64,000 nucleotides of DNA. Source: Halichoerus grypus. Lineage: Eukaryota > Chordata > Mammalia > Carnivora > Phocidae. Position 1 is the stretch's first letter. Each line of letters starts with the position of its first letter. Both the position numbers and the translations under genes were made by a program. This document shows positions 1 through 10,625 of the stretch, piece after piece. The stretch lies in assembly GCF_964656455.1 (NCBI RefSeq), contig NC_135717.1:12868775-12932774 (forward strand). Reading direction: 5' to 3'. The notes under the pieces were generated by a model, which was not told the DNA's origin, did no database searches, and worked only from the letters and a program-made list of their open reading frames with translations.

Positions 1-2413
1 TTCCAATCCATGAGCATGGAATGTTTTTCCATTTCTTTGTGTCTTCCTCAGTGTCTTTCATGAGTATTTTATAGTTTTCTGAGTACAGATTCTTTGCCTC
101 TTTGGTTAGATTTATTCCTAGGTATCTTACGGTTTTGGATGCAATTGTAAATGGGATCGACTCCTTAATTTCTCTTTCTTCTATCTTGTTGTTGGTGTAT
201 AGGAGTGCCACTGATTTCTGTGCATTGATTTTATATCCTGCCACTTTACTGAATTCCTTTATGAGTTCTAGCAGTTTTGGGGTGGAGTCTTTTGGGTTTT
301 CCACATAAAGTATCATATCATCTGCAAAGAGTGAGAGTTTGCCATCTTCTTTGCTGATTCAGATGCCTTTTATTTCTTTTTGTTGTCTGATTGCTGTGGC
401 TAGGACTTCCAATACTATGTTGAATAGCAGTGGTGATAGTGGACATCCCTGCTGCGTTCCTGACCTTAGGGGGAAAGCCCTCAGTTTTTCCCCATTGAGA
501 ATGATACTCGCTGTGGGTTTTTTATAGATGGCTTTTATGATATTGAGGTATGAACCCTCTATCCCTATTGTCTGAAGAGTTTTGATCAAGAAAGGATGCT
601 GTACTTTGTCAAATGCTTTTTCTGCATTGATTGAGAGTATCATATGGTTCTTGAACCTCTTTTATTAATGTATTGTATCACATGGATTGATTTGCGGGTG
701 TTGAACCAACCTTGCAGCCCAGGGATAAATCCCACTTGGTCGTGGTGAATAATCCTTTTAATGTACTGTTGGATCCTATTGGCTAGTATTTTGGTGAGAA
801 TTTGTGCATCCATGTTCATCAAGGATATTGGTCTGTAATTCTCCTTTTTGATGGGGTCTTTGGTTTTGGGATCAAGGTAATGGTGGCCTCATAAAACGAG
901 TTTGGAAGTTTTCCTTCCATTTCTATTTTTTGGAACAGTTTCAGAAGAATAGGTATTAATTCTTCTTGAAATGTTTGGTAGAATTCCCCTGGGAAGCCAT
1001 CTGGCCCTGGGCTTTTGTTTTTTGGGAGATTTTTGATGACTGCTTCAATTTCCTTAGTGGTTATAGGTCTGTTCAGGTTTTCTATTTCTTCCTGGTTCAG
1101 TTTTGGTAGTTGATACATCTCTAGGAATGCATCCATTTCTTCCAGATTATCTAATTTGCTGGCATATAGTTGCTCATAATATGTTCTTATAATTGTTTGT
1201 ATTTCTTTGGTGTTGCTTGTGATTTCTCCTCTTTCATTCATGATTTTGTTGATTTGGGTCATTTCTCTTTTCTTTTTGAAAGTCTGGCCAGGGGTTTATC
1301 AATCTTGTCAATTCTTTCAAAGAACCAACTCCTAGTTTCGTTGATCTGTTCTACTGTTCTTTTGGTTTATATTTCATTGATTTCTGCTCTGATCTTTATT
1401 ATTTCTCTTCTCCTGCTGGGTTTAGGCTTTATTTGCTGTTTTTTCTCTAGCTCCTTTAGGTGTAGGGTTAGGTTGTATATTTGAGACCTTTCTTGTTTCT
1501 TGAGAAAGGCTTGTATTGCTATATACTTTCCTCTTAGGACTGCCTTTGCTGTATCCCAGAGATTTTGAACAGTTGTGTTTTCATTTTCATTTGTTTCCAT
1601 GAATTTTTTTAATTCTTCTTTAATTTCCTGGTTGACCCATTCATTCTTTAGTAGAATGCACTTTAGCCTCCATGTGTTTGAGTTCTTTCTGACTTTCCTC
1701 TTGTGATTGAGTTCTAGTTTCAAACTACTGTGGTCTGAAAATATGCAGGGAATGATCCCAATCTTTTGGTACTGGTTGTGACCTGATTTGTGACCTAGGA
1801 TGTGATCTATTCTGGAGAATGTTCCATAGGCACTAGAGAAGAATGTGTATTCTGTTGCTTTGGGATGGAATGTTGAATATATCTGTCAAGTCCATTTCGT
1901 CCAGTGTGTTATTTAAAGTCTTTATTTCCTCATTGATCTTTTGCTTAGATGATCTGTCCATTTCAGTGAGGGGGGTGTTAAAGTCCCCCACTATTATTGT
2001 ATTGTTGTCGATGTGTTTCTTTGCTTTTGTTATTAATTGCCTTATATAATTGGCTGCTCCCATGTTAGGGGCATAGATATTTACAATTGTTAGGTCGTCT
2101 TGTTGGATAGACCCTTTAAGTAGGATATAGTGTCCTTCCTCATCTCTTATTACAGTCTTTGGTTTAAAATCTAATTTGTCTGATATAAGGATTGCCACCC
2201 CAGCTTTCTTTTGGTGTCCATTAGCATGGTAAATGGTTTTCCACCCCTTCACTTTCAATCTGGGGGTGTCTTTGGGTTTAAATGAGTCCCTTGCAGACAG
2301 CATATCAATGGGTCTTGTTTTTTTATCCAATCTAATAGCCTGTGTCTTTTGATTGGGGCATTTAGCCCATTTACATTCAGGGTAACTATTGAAAGATATG
2401 AATTTAGTGCCAT
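1..2413 (-). pseudogene. L1 ORF2 relic: endonuclease and reverse transcriptase
   Basis: ORF2 encodes the endonuclease/reverse transcriptase that copies L1 RNA at a nicked target. The start is the ATG whose complement is at 2411-2413, opening MALNSYLSIVTLNVNGLN, typical of ORF2p. The endonuclease follows, with readable KGWKTIYHANG, AGVAILISDK, NIYAPN and VGDFN blocks (VGDFN near 1980). The expected catalytic QET reads QGT: the Glu codon is now GGG, at 2288-2290. A frameshift follows immediately, so the next block continues in another frame (2330 down to 1833). Open pieces at 1367-1723, 819-1262, 640-822 and 359-643 carry the linker and the palm/fingers of the reverse transcriptase ([44 protein letters not shown]). 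A TGA at 359-361 interrupts just before the FADD active-site box at 317-328. It is clearly inactive. Confidence 0.93.
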
Positions 2414-2494
2414 TGTATTGCCTGTAAGGTGACTGTTACTGTATATTGTCTGTGTTTCTTTCTGGTCTATGTTGCTTTTAGGCTCTCTCTTTGC

Positions 2495-3381
2495 TTAGAG
2501 GACCCCTTTCAATATTTCTTGTAGGGCTGCCTTTGTGTTTGCAAATACCTTTAGTTTTTGTTTGTCCTGGAAGCTTTTTATCTCTCCTTCCATTTTCAAT
2601 GACAGCCTAGCTGGATATTATTCTTGGCTGCATATTTTTCTCGTTTAGTGCTCTGAATATATCATGCCAGTCCTTTGTGGCCTGCCAGGTCTCTGTGGAT
2701 AGGTCTGTTGCCAATCTAATGTTTCTACCATTGTAGGTTACGTATCTCTTCTCCCGAGCTGCTTTCAGGATTTTCTCTTTGTCTCTGAGACTCGTAAGTT
2801 TTACTATTAGATGTCAGGGTGTTGACCTATTTTTATTGATTTTGAGAGGGATTCTCTGTGCCTCCTGGATTTTGATGCCTGTTTCCTTCCACAAATTAGG
2901 GAAGTTCTCTGCTATAATTTGCTCCAATATACCTTCTGCCCCCCTCTCTCTTTCTTCTTCTTCTGGGATCCCAATTATTCTAATGTTGTTTCATCTTATG
3001 GTATCTCTTCTCTCTCAAATTCTGCCCTCGTGATCCAGTAGTTGTTTCTCTCTCTTTTTCTCAGCTTCTTTATTTTCCATCATTTGGTCTTCTATCTCAC
3101 TGATTCTCTCTTCTGCCTCATTTATCCTAGCAGTTAGAGCCTCCATTTTTTATTGCACCTCATTAATAGCCTTTTTGATTTCTACTTAGTTAGATTTTTA
3201 TTTCTCCAGAAAGGGTTTCTCTAATAACTTCCATGCTTTTTTCAAGCCCAGCTAGTATCTTTTAAATCATCATTCTGAACTCTAGTTCAGACATTGTACT
3301 AATGTCCGTATTGATTAGGTCCCTGGCAGTCGGTACTGCCTCTTGTTCTTTTTGTTGAGGTGATTTTTTCCATCTTGTCAT
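2495..3381 (-). pseudogene. L1 ORF1 relic
   Basis: ORF1 encodes the trimeric RNA-binding chaperone of L1 particles. The start is the ATG complementary to 3379-3381 (MTRWKKSPQ), and the C-terminal end LQEILKGVL-stop is complementary to 2495-2497. The middle shows the expected long alpha-helical coiled coil, then the RNA-binding and C-terminal domains in broken frames. A TAA interrupts the N-terminal part after about 40 codons, inside 3241-3280. No continuous ORF1 frame survives. The gap to the ORF2 start (2413) is about 80 bases, usual for mammalian L1. Confidence 0.85.
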
Positions 3382-3559
3382 TTTGTCCAGAGGAGAATAG
3401 ATGAATGAGAGAACAAAATGCTAACAGGGTAACAACATCCCCAGAAAATATATACTAAACAAACCAGAAAAGACCTCAAACCGGGGAAAAAGAAAGGGAA
3501 AGAAAGAAAAAAGAAAAAGAGAAAGATAAAAACAAAAAAAAAACCCAGAATATGATCAA

Positions 3560-4070
3560 ATATGATCAGGCTGGTGCATACATCAGTGCCACACACGAGA
3601 TTTTCGGCGTATTTTGGTCTGTTAGAAGAAAGTGCCTCCCAAAATTTTAAAGAAAGAAAAATTTATATATGTACAAAAATAAGGGTTAATACGATGAAGA
3701 GATGAAATATGAATATAAAGATGAAAATTATAAAAGGTTTTATAAAAGAAAGTGATACGATAAGAAGTTGGTTGAAAAAAGAAAGAAGAGGATTTAAAAA
3801 AAAAAGGGAGAGAATGTGATCAGTCAGGAGACTCGAACAAAGCCATACATTAGAGATTTAGGGTATATTTTGGTCTGTTAGAAGAAACTGTATCTCAAAA
3901 TTTTAAAGAGAGAACAACTTATATATATATACCAAAAATAAGGGTAACTACTATGAAGGAATAGAATATGACTCTAAAAATGAAAAATAAAAAATATGTT
4001 TTTAAAAAAGGGATTGATAAGTTGTTGGTTGAAAAAGGGAAAAAGAAAATTTCAAAAAAAAAAGACAGTT
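3560..4070 (-). repeat. Two-copy tandem repeat of about 256 bp in L1 5'UTR
   Basis: Two diverged copies lie head to tail. The word ATTTTGGTCTGTTAGAAGAA occurs at 3611 and again at 3867, 256 bases apart, and the flanking TGATCAG words are 255 bases apart (3563 and 3818). Similarity continues through AAAATTTTAAAGA, AAAATAAGGGT and GTTGGTTGAAAAA in the same order. It may be a normal part of the family's 5'UTR or private to this copy. Confidence 0.85.
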
Positions 4071-5162
4071 AAAAAAAATTAATTTTGAAAGACTAAAGAA
4101 TCATGGTAAAAAAAGGCATGAATTCTATGTGCAGTATTCCCCTAGCGCTGGAGTTCTGCCATTCTCATTGATCGGTAAACTTGGTCTTGGCTGGCTGTTC
4201 TTACTGATCTTCTGGGGGAGGGGCCTGTTGCCGGGGTTCCCAAATGTCTTTGCCAGAGGTGGAATTGCCCCGCCCTTGCCAGGTCAGGGCTAAGTAATCT
4301 TCTTGGGTTTCCTCTCAGGTTTGCTCTCGGGAGCTTTTGTTCCCTGCAAGCTTTCTGTACAGCTTTGGAGGTGGAGAGTGAAAACGGCGGCCTCCAATTC
4401 TCCGCCCCGGAGGAGCCGAGAACTTGGGGCCCCGCTCCTCAGTGCGCCCCCGGAGAAAAGCCGTCAGTCACTCCCGTCTCCCCGGTCTCCGGCCGCACTC
4501 TGTGCTCACCCGGCCTGTGACCGAGCATTATCTCTGGCATCCGACCCCGTGCGGAGTCTCCAAACCCAGTAGATCCCTGCGGTGCGCTCCCGCGCTGCTC
4601 CTCCCAGGGGAGGAAGGGGAGTCTCCCTGGATCTGCCGCTTGTTGGGTCCCTGGTGGAGGAGCAGTGGCCCGACTGTGCCGCGGATCACGGTTTATGGCA
4701 ACCCTGAGCTGAGAGCCCGCGCCTGGGCTCCGTCTCTGCAGCCAGCTTCCCTGCTCCGATACCTGGGAGCTCTGCCGCACTCAGGCACCCCTGGTCTTTC
4801 TGTGACCCCAAGGGTCCTGAGACCACACTGTCCCAGCGAAGGTTCCACCCCCTGCTTAGCCTCTGGAGCGATGTCACTCAGCAGAGATGACTTCTAAAAG
4901 TTCTGATTTTGTGCTCCGCAGCTCTATCACTTGCCAGAAGCGGCCGCCGGAGGCCCCCTCCCCCGCCGTCTATCCTCCCGAATATCGCCTCGGATTCACT
5001 TCTCCCTACCCCCTACCTTCCAGAAAGTGGTCGCTTTTCTGTTCAGAGAGTTGTTGCTATTCCTTTCTTCGATCTCCTATTGAGTTTGTAGGTGTTCAGA
5101 ATGGTTTGATCCCTATCCCGCTGAATTCCTGGGACCAGACGAAATCCAGGTCTCCTACTCCT

Positions 5163-5173
5163 CCGCCATCTTG
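5163..5173 (-). promoter_or_regulatory. YY1-type site at L1 5' end
   Basis: CCGCCATCTTG on the plus strand is CAAGATGGCGG on the L1 sense strand, within about 15 bases of the element's 5' terminus. In other mammalian L1s a YY1 site here positions transcription initiation. Its role here is inferred from family knowledge. Confidence 0.75.
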
Positions 5174-5178
5174 CTTCC

Positions 5179-7859
5179 TGTAATCTTAGTAACTTTTAAT
5201 GCAGTCAAGCTAGGTAATATGATGGCTTACATTTTGAAGAATTTCATAATGGATGATGATATTTGGATACAAACATACATTTTTAAAAAGCTAACATGCC
5301 AAATCTCAAAAAGAGAGATTGACAAACACTTGTAATATTAATTTATAGCGCTCCAGTGTTTGCACAATGTCCTGAAAACCAAAGGCATTGATTAGGTTTA
5401 TAGAACTCAGAATAAGTCACAGTTACACTAAATTGCCTTGATACTGTTTTAACTTGCTTGTAACTTGCATTAGTGTTTTAGTCATTGAAAAATATTATCT
5501 TCAAATGTATGTTCCTAGTACTTTCTCCTTGAGTTAATTCATTGCATCCTTTTTCTTTCCTTCTGTCCCCTAAAACTACTCTTGCTTTCTTCCTGTCCTC
5601 TCGCTTATGTCCTCCTGGCCATCCATCCACCACTCTGTAGGGTGAGTTCAGTAATAAAGCCATCAGATTGTGTTAGTGTGGTCGTTACTCTAAGGATGGC
5701 CGACCTGGGGGCTTGGGGTAAGAACGCTGGAGTCTTACCAGTCAGGTGGTATTGGGCATTCTGTCTGGGCTCATTTTTTTTCTGCCTGCTGCCTAACTTT
5801 CACTCCCTGTCCCTCTGAGCTCTTCTGAGGCGCTGGGAGAGAGTGAGTGGACATGCGAGTGAAGAATGTGTGTGTGTCTGCACACACGTGCATGGTGACT
5901 CTTTTCTGAAGGTGTTTCCTTTGACTATCATTTCCATCCTGTCCTAGTATGTCCTTACTCTTTAAAAATCAGCATTTAGTCTGTGCCTTAATGAGAAGTT
6001 TCCTTGGAGCTCCCCCATGGCTGTGCAGAGGAGTTTATCAGCGAGGCTGCGCTCATTTAGGGGTGGAATCTTTGGAGACAAAATGCTTCTTCCCAGGGTC
6101 ACACCGGGGTTCAGGGAAACCTACATACCACTCCAAGTGGGAAAGGGGACTGCAGGACTTCCTCCTGTGGTCACCCTGCCCTGTGTCCTGTGTGCCCAAG
6201 CAGGCAGGGTAATAGCCACCTGCACGTCGCCCTTCCCCCTCCTCTTAGAATTAGCAGGGAATGACAGATGGCGACTGTTTCCTACTTATTTTACCAGGCT
6301 CAGTGTCTTTCCTGTCCTCATGAGGTTTCTGACCTTTCAGTTGATGCCTTTTGCAGCCCTCTGCCCTCCTTCCCTTACCAGCGGCCCCAGGGATCTGAAA
6401 AGGGCTTGCATTAATTACCTGTTGAAGGACAGAAGCAGTTCCTGGAAGGCAGATGGTGATCCCCAGGTGAGCTCCGTTGAGTAGGAGAAGGGAGCCGAAG
6501 TTGATCTAGCAACTGGGAGAGGATGCACTTGCACATGCAGGCACATACAAACACGTGCACACGCGCGCACACACACACATGCGCGTGCACGCACCATCCC
6601 GCCGCATTTCCCAGAGCATCACATAATCACTGTTTGGGTTCTGGTGGTTCCCCCCACACACACACCCTGCTCTTGTTTGGTTTGCCAGGATAGTAACTCA
6701 GAAAAGGCAGAGGCTCTATCCTTTCGAATCCCCTTGGACACTACAGCAGTTGTAGGTAAAAGACACCCCAGAGAATGCAATATAATTTAGAGATTTATGA
6801 GGGTCACCACATGGCCCCATTTCCTGTCTAAGAAACGGGCCTCTCAATCTGCATTGCACATGTTCCCTTATTTCCAGAAGGGTTTTACTGGTGTCCTGCA
6901 TGCTTCTCCTCTCTTCACCCCTCCCAGAGCAAGAACTATAAAAACATCTATTTTTTTTTTTCCTCCTTATCTCTTCTTTTAGACATTAATGCTGCCATTT
7001 CCTTTTTCTCTGGGGACTGTGGTATGACACAGGAAGAGGAGGTACCAACAGCTTCTTTCTGCCCTAACCACATTCTTTGACTGGGCCCTGTTTTCCTCCT
7101 TCGACTGCTCAGCCCGCACGCGCCTGCCCCAGCATGCCCCCTCCTTAGATCTCAGGGCATGGCGTTTTGATTCCTCCCTGCAGTTTATGCCCATCACCAG
7201 CACTGCAGACATCTGCTGCCACTTTCCTGCCTAGAGCAAGGGAATCCCTGCAAGTCATACCGTGAGCAGAAGCAGGGGCCCTCTGCTTGCTCGGCATTAA
7301 CCCTGCTTGTCTCATTCCTTCGACTGTTATCGTAAAACCCTGGAACTTCACGGCACGGTGGAAGCCCAGCATGCCTGTAGTCTAAAGACCCCATTTACAG
7401 GTCAGGACACTGAGGCCAGGGAGCTGTGGGTGATAGCATTTACTTGATTCCTGCCTCGGATTCACGCGTCTTTGATTCCTCAGCATTTTACTCAATAGCT
7501 ATGTCTCTGAATGTGATTCAAAGGGCCCCACAGCAGAGTCTAGTTACCCTGGGTGAAGATTGCCGATTTCTTCACTGGACATGCTGGAAGTGTTGGCAGA
7601 CTGTAGGGATTGCCTGGGAACTTTTATTTGGGGTGGGGCACGGTGTCTGGAGTGGGGGAAGTCTGAAGATGATGCTCAGTTCGGGGTTGAATGCCTTTTG
7701 AACATCCCCCTACAGACATCTTGCAGAGAAACACAAGGAGGAAAAGTTCTATTGTGAGAGCAAGGCTGATTCCCTTTTCAAAAGGTAATACCCAAAGGCA
7801 CTCTTTTAATAGAATTTTTTGGTTTATTGATTATGGCAGCGACAGAGTTGCGTTCTAGA
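5179..7859. other. Unique noncoding sequence
   Basis: No recognisable gene or interspersed repeat was found beyond a short TG-rich patch near 5868-5890 and the CA/GC-rich tract at 6528-6594. Open frames here are under 160 codons, overlap on both strands, and show no family motif. It is moderately GC-rich between 6000 and 7400. Confidence 0.5.
6528..6594. repeat. Alternating purine-pyrimidine tract (CA/CG-rich)
   Basis: An imperfect run of CA, CG and TG dinucleotides, including CACGCGCGCACACACACACATGCGCG in parts, almost strictly alternates purine and pyrimidine. Such tracts are length-variable and can adopt left-handed DNA; that property is inferred. Confidence 0.8.
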
Positions 7860-8290
7860 GATTTCAGAAAATGTAGAAAAATTCAAAGGAAAAACATAAA
7901 AATTGTGTTTATAATGAAATTGAGAGGTCACCCATCTTAATATATTTTAGTATAAGCATTCCAATCTTCTTTCTGTGTCTCACGTAATGTTTCTTCAAGG
8001 TTGTTAAATGATCTTCCATAGGCTAGTTTTTAATGACTACACATCATCCTGTTATATGGATAATACCATTATTGGCCTAACAATATTTTGGATATTTGGA
8101 TTTTTTTTTCATTTCATCATTGTTATGAATGATGTATTTCAATGATTATTTCTTTGGAATACATATATCCTTGGGTAATTATTCAGTAAAAGGAAATGAA
8201 GGCCTTTTCAAAATGTGCCATGGATGGTCACATTTCACTTCAGAGTGTCCCAGGTCATGTTGCCACCAGTGATAAATGAAGATGCCCACC
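7860..8290 (-). mobile_element. Old L1ME-type 3' region fragment
   Basis: The plus strand resembles the antisense of an ancient L1 3' region. Recognisable words describe the standard order: TAATGACTACACATCATCCTG, then TATGGATAATACCATTATT, a TTGGATATTTGGATT block, a TTGTTATGAATGATG block, and ATACATATATCCTTGGG. Divergence is high and the boundaries are approximate. Confidence 0.65.
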
Positions 8291-8534
8291 GAAAAGTCAC
8301 TCCTCTGTGGTTTCCCTCTTTTGAAAAAGACATTTCACCATATAAAAATCCTTCCTTATGTATGATTTATAGTAATGTAGGTTCACATCTTTGAGTTCAT
8401 AAAAATACTGAATTTGGATTCTCTCCAATTTCCCTTTTAGTAGCAAGGCTCAAGTTCAGTAAGAAATTCTACTTGGAATTTTCTTGAGTAAAACAGTATA
8501 CTTTGATTACTTACATTCATGACAAGTAGCACAT
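8291..8534. other. Unique AT-rich sequence
   Basis: No gene or repeat recognised; AT-rich spacer between two old LINE fragments. Confidence 0.4.
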
Positions 8535-8690
8535 AAACATTCATTCATTAATTAAAACACTTGTTAAAACTTTGAATAATGCAGGGAGTTAGCTAGGCAG
8601 TGCAGGGTAAAAATCAAAACACACCTACGCTGGCCTCCTTGGAGATGACCGTCTGCGGGAAACATGGGCTTTAAACAGCATACATTAACA
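8535..8690 (-). mobile_element. L2 LINE 3'-end fragment
   Basis: Antisense L2 end: ACATTCATTCATTAAT, then a stretch equivalent to the 'tgtgccaggc' and 'ccctcaaggagc' blocks (TAGGCAGTGCAGGG, GGCCTCCTTGGAGATGACC). Old and diverged. Confidence 0.5.
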
Positions 8691-9289
8691 TAGAGCAAGT
8701 TTTTAATTGTCCACCTTTTCAAGCTGCTATTCAAGTCTGTGGACACAAAGGCCTTAGGAAATCTGTGTCAGTCAATTTTGTATAAATTCTCAGATTTTCG
8801 GGCATTTCTCATAAAAGATTCCATATAAAATATGAAACCAGTAAAACAAAAGAGCACTAAGCATGAAATAGAGAGTTTAGGGAAGGGAAGAAGACAATTA
8901 CACCAGACAACCTAGGCCCCCCCAAAAAACAAGTGGGCACAAAAGTTGGGCTGAGTTTTCTGCAGCCTGTACAAAAAATGGAAATTAGTCTCTATTTTTT
9001 CCTCTTTGCTTTTGTTATTTTATTATCTAATGAGATGAACAACAGACAGTGGATAGTGTGATGCTCAGAGCTTTGAGTACGGTTCATACAACAGAGAGAG
9101 ATGATTTGTGCTAACCATTTTGTTGGTCCATATAAACTCAAGGCATAAGGTTAAATTGTGGCTCTTTGTGGGCATTTCTGACAGGAACTGTAAGTCTGTA
9201 AGTCTGTGGAGGTTTGTTTAGCTATGAGTCAGAGCTTGGAGACATCTACATGATCCTGAGACCAGTGGTTCATCCAGCGTAGCTCCATC
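8691..9289. other. Unique noncoding sequence
   Basis: No gene or clear repeat seen; AT-rich, with a short direct duplication of TAAGTCTG near 9190-9205. Confidence 0.4.
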
Positions 9290-9303
9290 AAAACAGCTTT
9301 CCT

Positions 9304-9468
9304 GGGCGCCTGGGTGGCTCAGTCGGTTGAGCCTCTGCCTTTGGTTCGGGTCATGATCCCGGGGTCCTGGGATCAAGTCCCGCGTCGGGCTCCCTGCTTG
9401 GTGGGGAGCCCTCCCCCCCACTCCCCACTCGTGACACCTCTCTCATTCTCAAATAAATTTAAAAAAAG
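9304..9468 (+). mobile_element. CAN-SINE (tRNA-Lys-derived carnivore SINE)
   Basis: The body begins GGGCGCCTGGGTGGCTCAG and contains the A-box-like TGGCTCAGTCGG and a B-box-like GGGATCAAGTCCC, then a short pyrimidine stretch, AAATAAA and an A-rich tail. Diverged 14-base target duplications flank it (9290-9303 and 9469-9482, 11 of 14 matching). It is mobilised by L1 and noncoding. Slightly shortened in its CT-rich region. Confidence 0.93.
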
Positions 9469-9482
9469 AAAACTGGTTTTCT

Positions 9483-10089
9483 GTGAGCTACACTGAGCCA
9501 TTTCACTGTCTATATTCAAATGATGCTCTTTTTCCCACCGAAAAATTGGGAAATAAAACCGAGTAAGTGGGTAAAATGATCTTAGATATATGTTTTTCTA
9601 GTGCATATTTTTGGTGACTTTCACCATATTGTGTAATTATGTAACAAATAGGAATAGAAAAACTATTAACTGTGGATAAGATTTAGCTCAGCAGCTCATT
9701 CTGAGGAGGACACCATCTTTTATTTGTTTTTAAATATGTAACATAATCAGGTATTTTATGAGTAAAACTGTGCTATTTCGTATAACAGAATTAAACATAT
9801 CAGGATTTAATGGTCTTCCATAACCATTAGGCTGGACAAGCCAGGTGTTCTGGTACATGAATCAGTTAGAAAACCTTGCTGAGCATCACTGCTGAGCACC
9901 TGAAGTGCAGGGATGCCTGGTGGTCATGGGAAAGCTCTCCATTAGCTTCTGACTTTAGGAGTGGGGTTAGCAAATCTGACACTTTGTTATAAAAATGAAA
10001 GACCTCAAATAAGTTTGTTGCCCTCATGAAGAGCTGGGAGCAGTGCCTGTTCAGGGCAGTCATTAAAAGTTCTAGCTTATGTATCCACT
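9483..10089. other. Unique noncoding sequence
   Basis: AT-rich; no gene, RNA or repeat recognised. Confidence 0.4.
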
Positions 10090-10290
10090 AGAGTCTTCCT
10101 TAGGTGCCAGATACTTGCCCTGGCCTTTACATACTGTATCTTTAAACCTCACCACGACCTTGCAAGGTAGAGGGCGCTATCATCCATGGTTCACTGGTGG
10201 GGAAACTGAGGCGTAGAGAAGCTAAGTGACTCAACCAAGACCACAGAGTTAAGAATGACCCAGCAGAATAGCCTTAGGTCTCTTCACCTG
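10090..10290 (-). mobile_element. MIR SINE, antisense
   Basis: The plus strand carries the antisense MIR order: ATCTTTAAACCTCACCACGACC, GCAAGGTAGAGGGCGCTATCATC, GGGGAAACTGAGGCGTAGAGAAGC, TAAGTGACTCAACCAAGACCACAGAG. Old, diverged. Confidence 0.8.
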
Positions 10291-10324
10291 CACTCCTTGG
10301 CCAACAGAACAGAAACTGACTCAT

Positions 10325-10625
10325 AATAAATACAGAGAACAAATGGGCTGGCAGAGGGGATGAGCGGGGGAATGGGTGAAACAGGCAAAGGGGATTAGGA
10401 GGCACAGATTTTTAGTTATAAAATAAATACGCCCTGGGGATGTAAAGTACAGCATAGGGAATATATTCAATAATATTGTAATAATTTTGTATGGTGACAG
10501 ATGGTAACGATACTTATTGTGGTGAGCATTTTGTAATGTATGTAATTGTCGAATATCTAAGCATATACCTGAAAATAATGCAATATATGTCAACTATACT
10601 TCAGCTTTAAAAATTAAAAAAAAAA
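10325..10625 (+). mobile_element. L1 3'-end fragment with A-rich tail
   Basis: A 5'-truncated L1 3'UTR in sense orientation. Recognisable family text includes GGGGGAATGGGTGAAACAGG, TTATAAAATAAATACGCC, AGCATAGGGAATATATTCAA, TGTATGGTGACAGATGGTAA and TATGTCAACTATACTTCAGC, then an A-rich tail. It carries no ORF. Confidence 0.88.

Larger units (their letters stand above)
1..5178 (-). mobile_element. Carnivore L1 retrotransposon, 5'-complete, cut by window edge
   Basis: A LINE-1 element lies in reverse orientation. Reading the minus strand from 5178 downward gives a 5'UTR of about 1.8 kb, an ORF1 relic, a short spacer, then ORF2 from the endonuclease into the reverse transcriptase, where the window begins. 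Only about 2.4 kb of ORF2 is in view; the C-terminal part and 3'UTR lie outside. The 5' terminus starts with the typical L1 word containing AAGATGGCGG, so this copy was not 5'-truncated at insertion. Both ORFs carry stops or frameshifts, so it is not autonomous. The flank after 5178 should hold one target-site duplication, but the partner lies outside the window. Confidence 0.95.
3382..5178 (-). promoter_or_regulatory. L1 5'UTR with internal promoter region
   Basis: This is the L1 5' untranslated region. Its outer part (about 4150-5178) is GC- and CpG-rich, as expected for the internal RNA polymerase II promoter. The inner part (3470-4090) is A-rich on the plus strand and contains a two-copy tandem repeat. 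The CpG-rich stretch could be mistaken for a gene CpG island, but it is L1 sequence. Promoter activity of this copy is unknown. Confidence 0.8.

Noticed and set aside
4380..5000. CpG-rich stretch as a gene promoter/CpG island
   Set aside because: It lies inside the L1 5'UTR, ends with the L1-typical YY1 word, and no exon follows on either strand.
9304..9400. tRNA gene (A- and B-box present)
   Set aside because: The boxes belong to the tRNA-derived head of a CAN-SINE; no cloverleaf with an intact acceptor stem.
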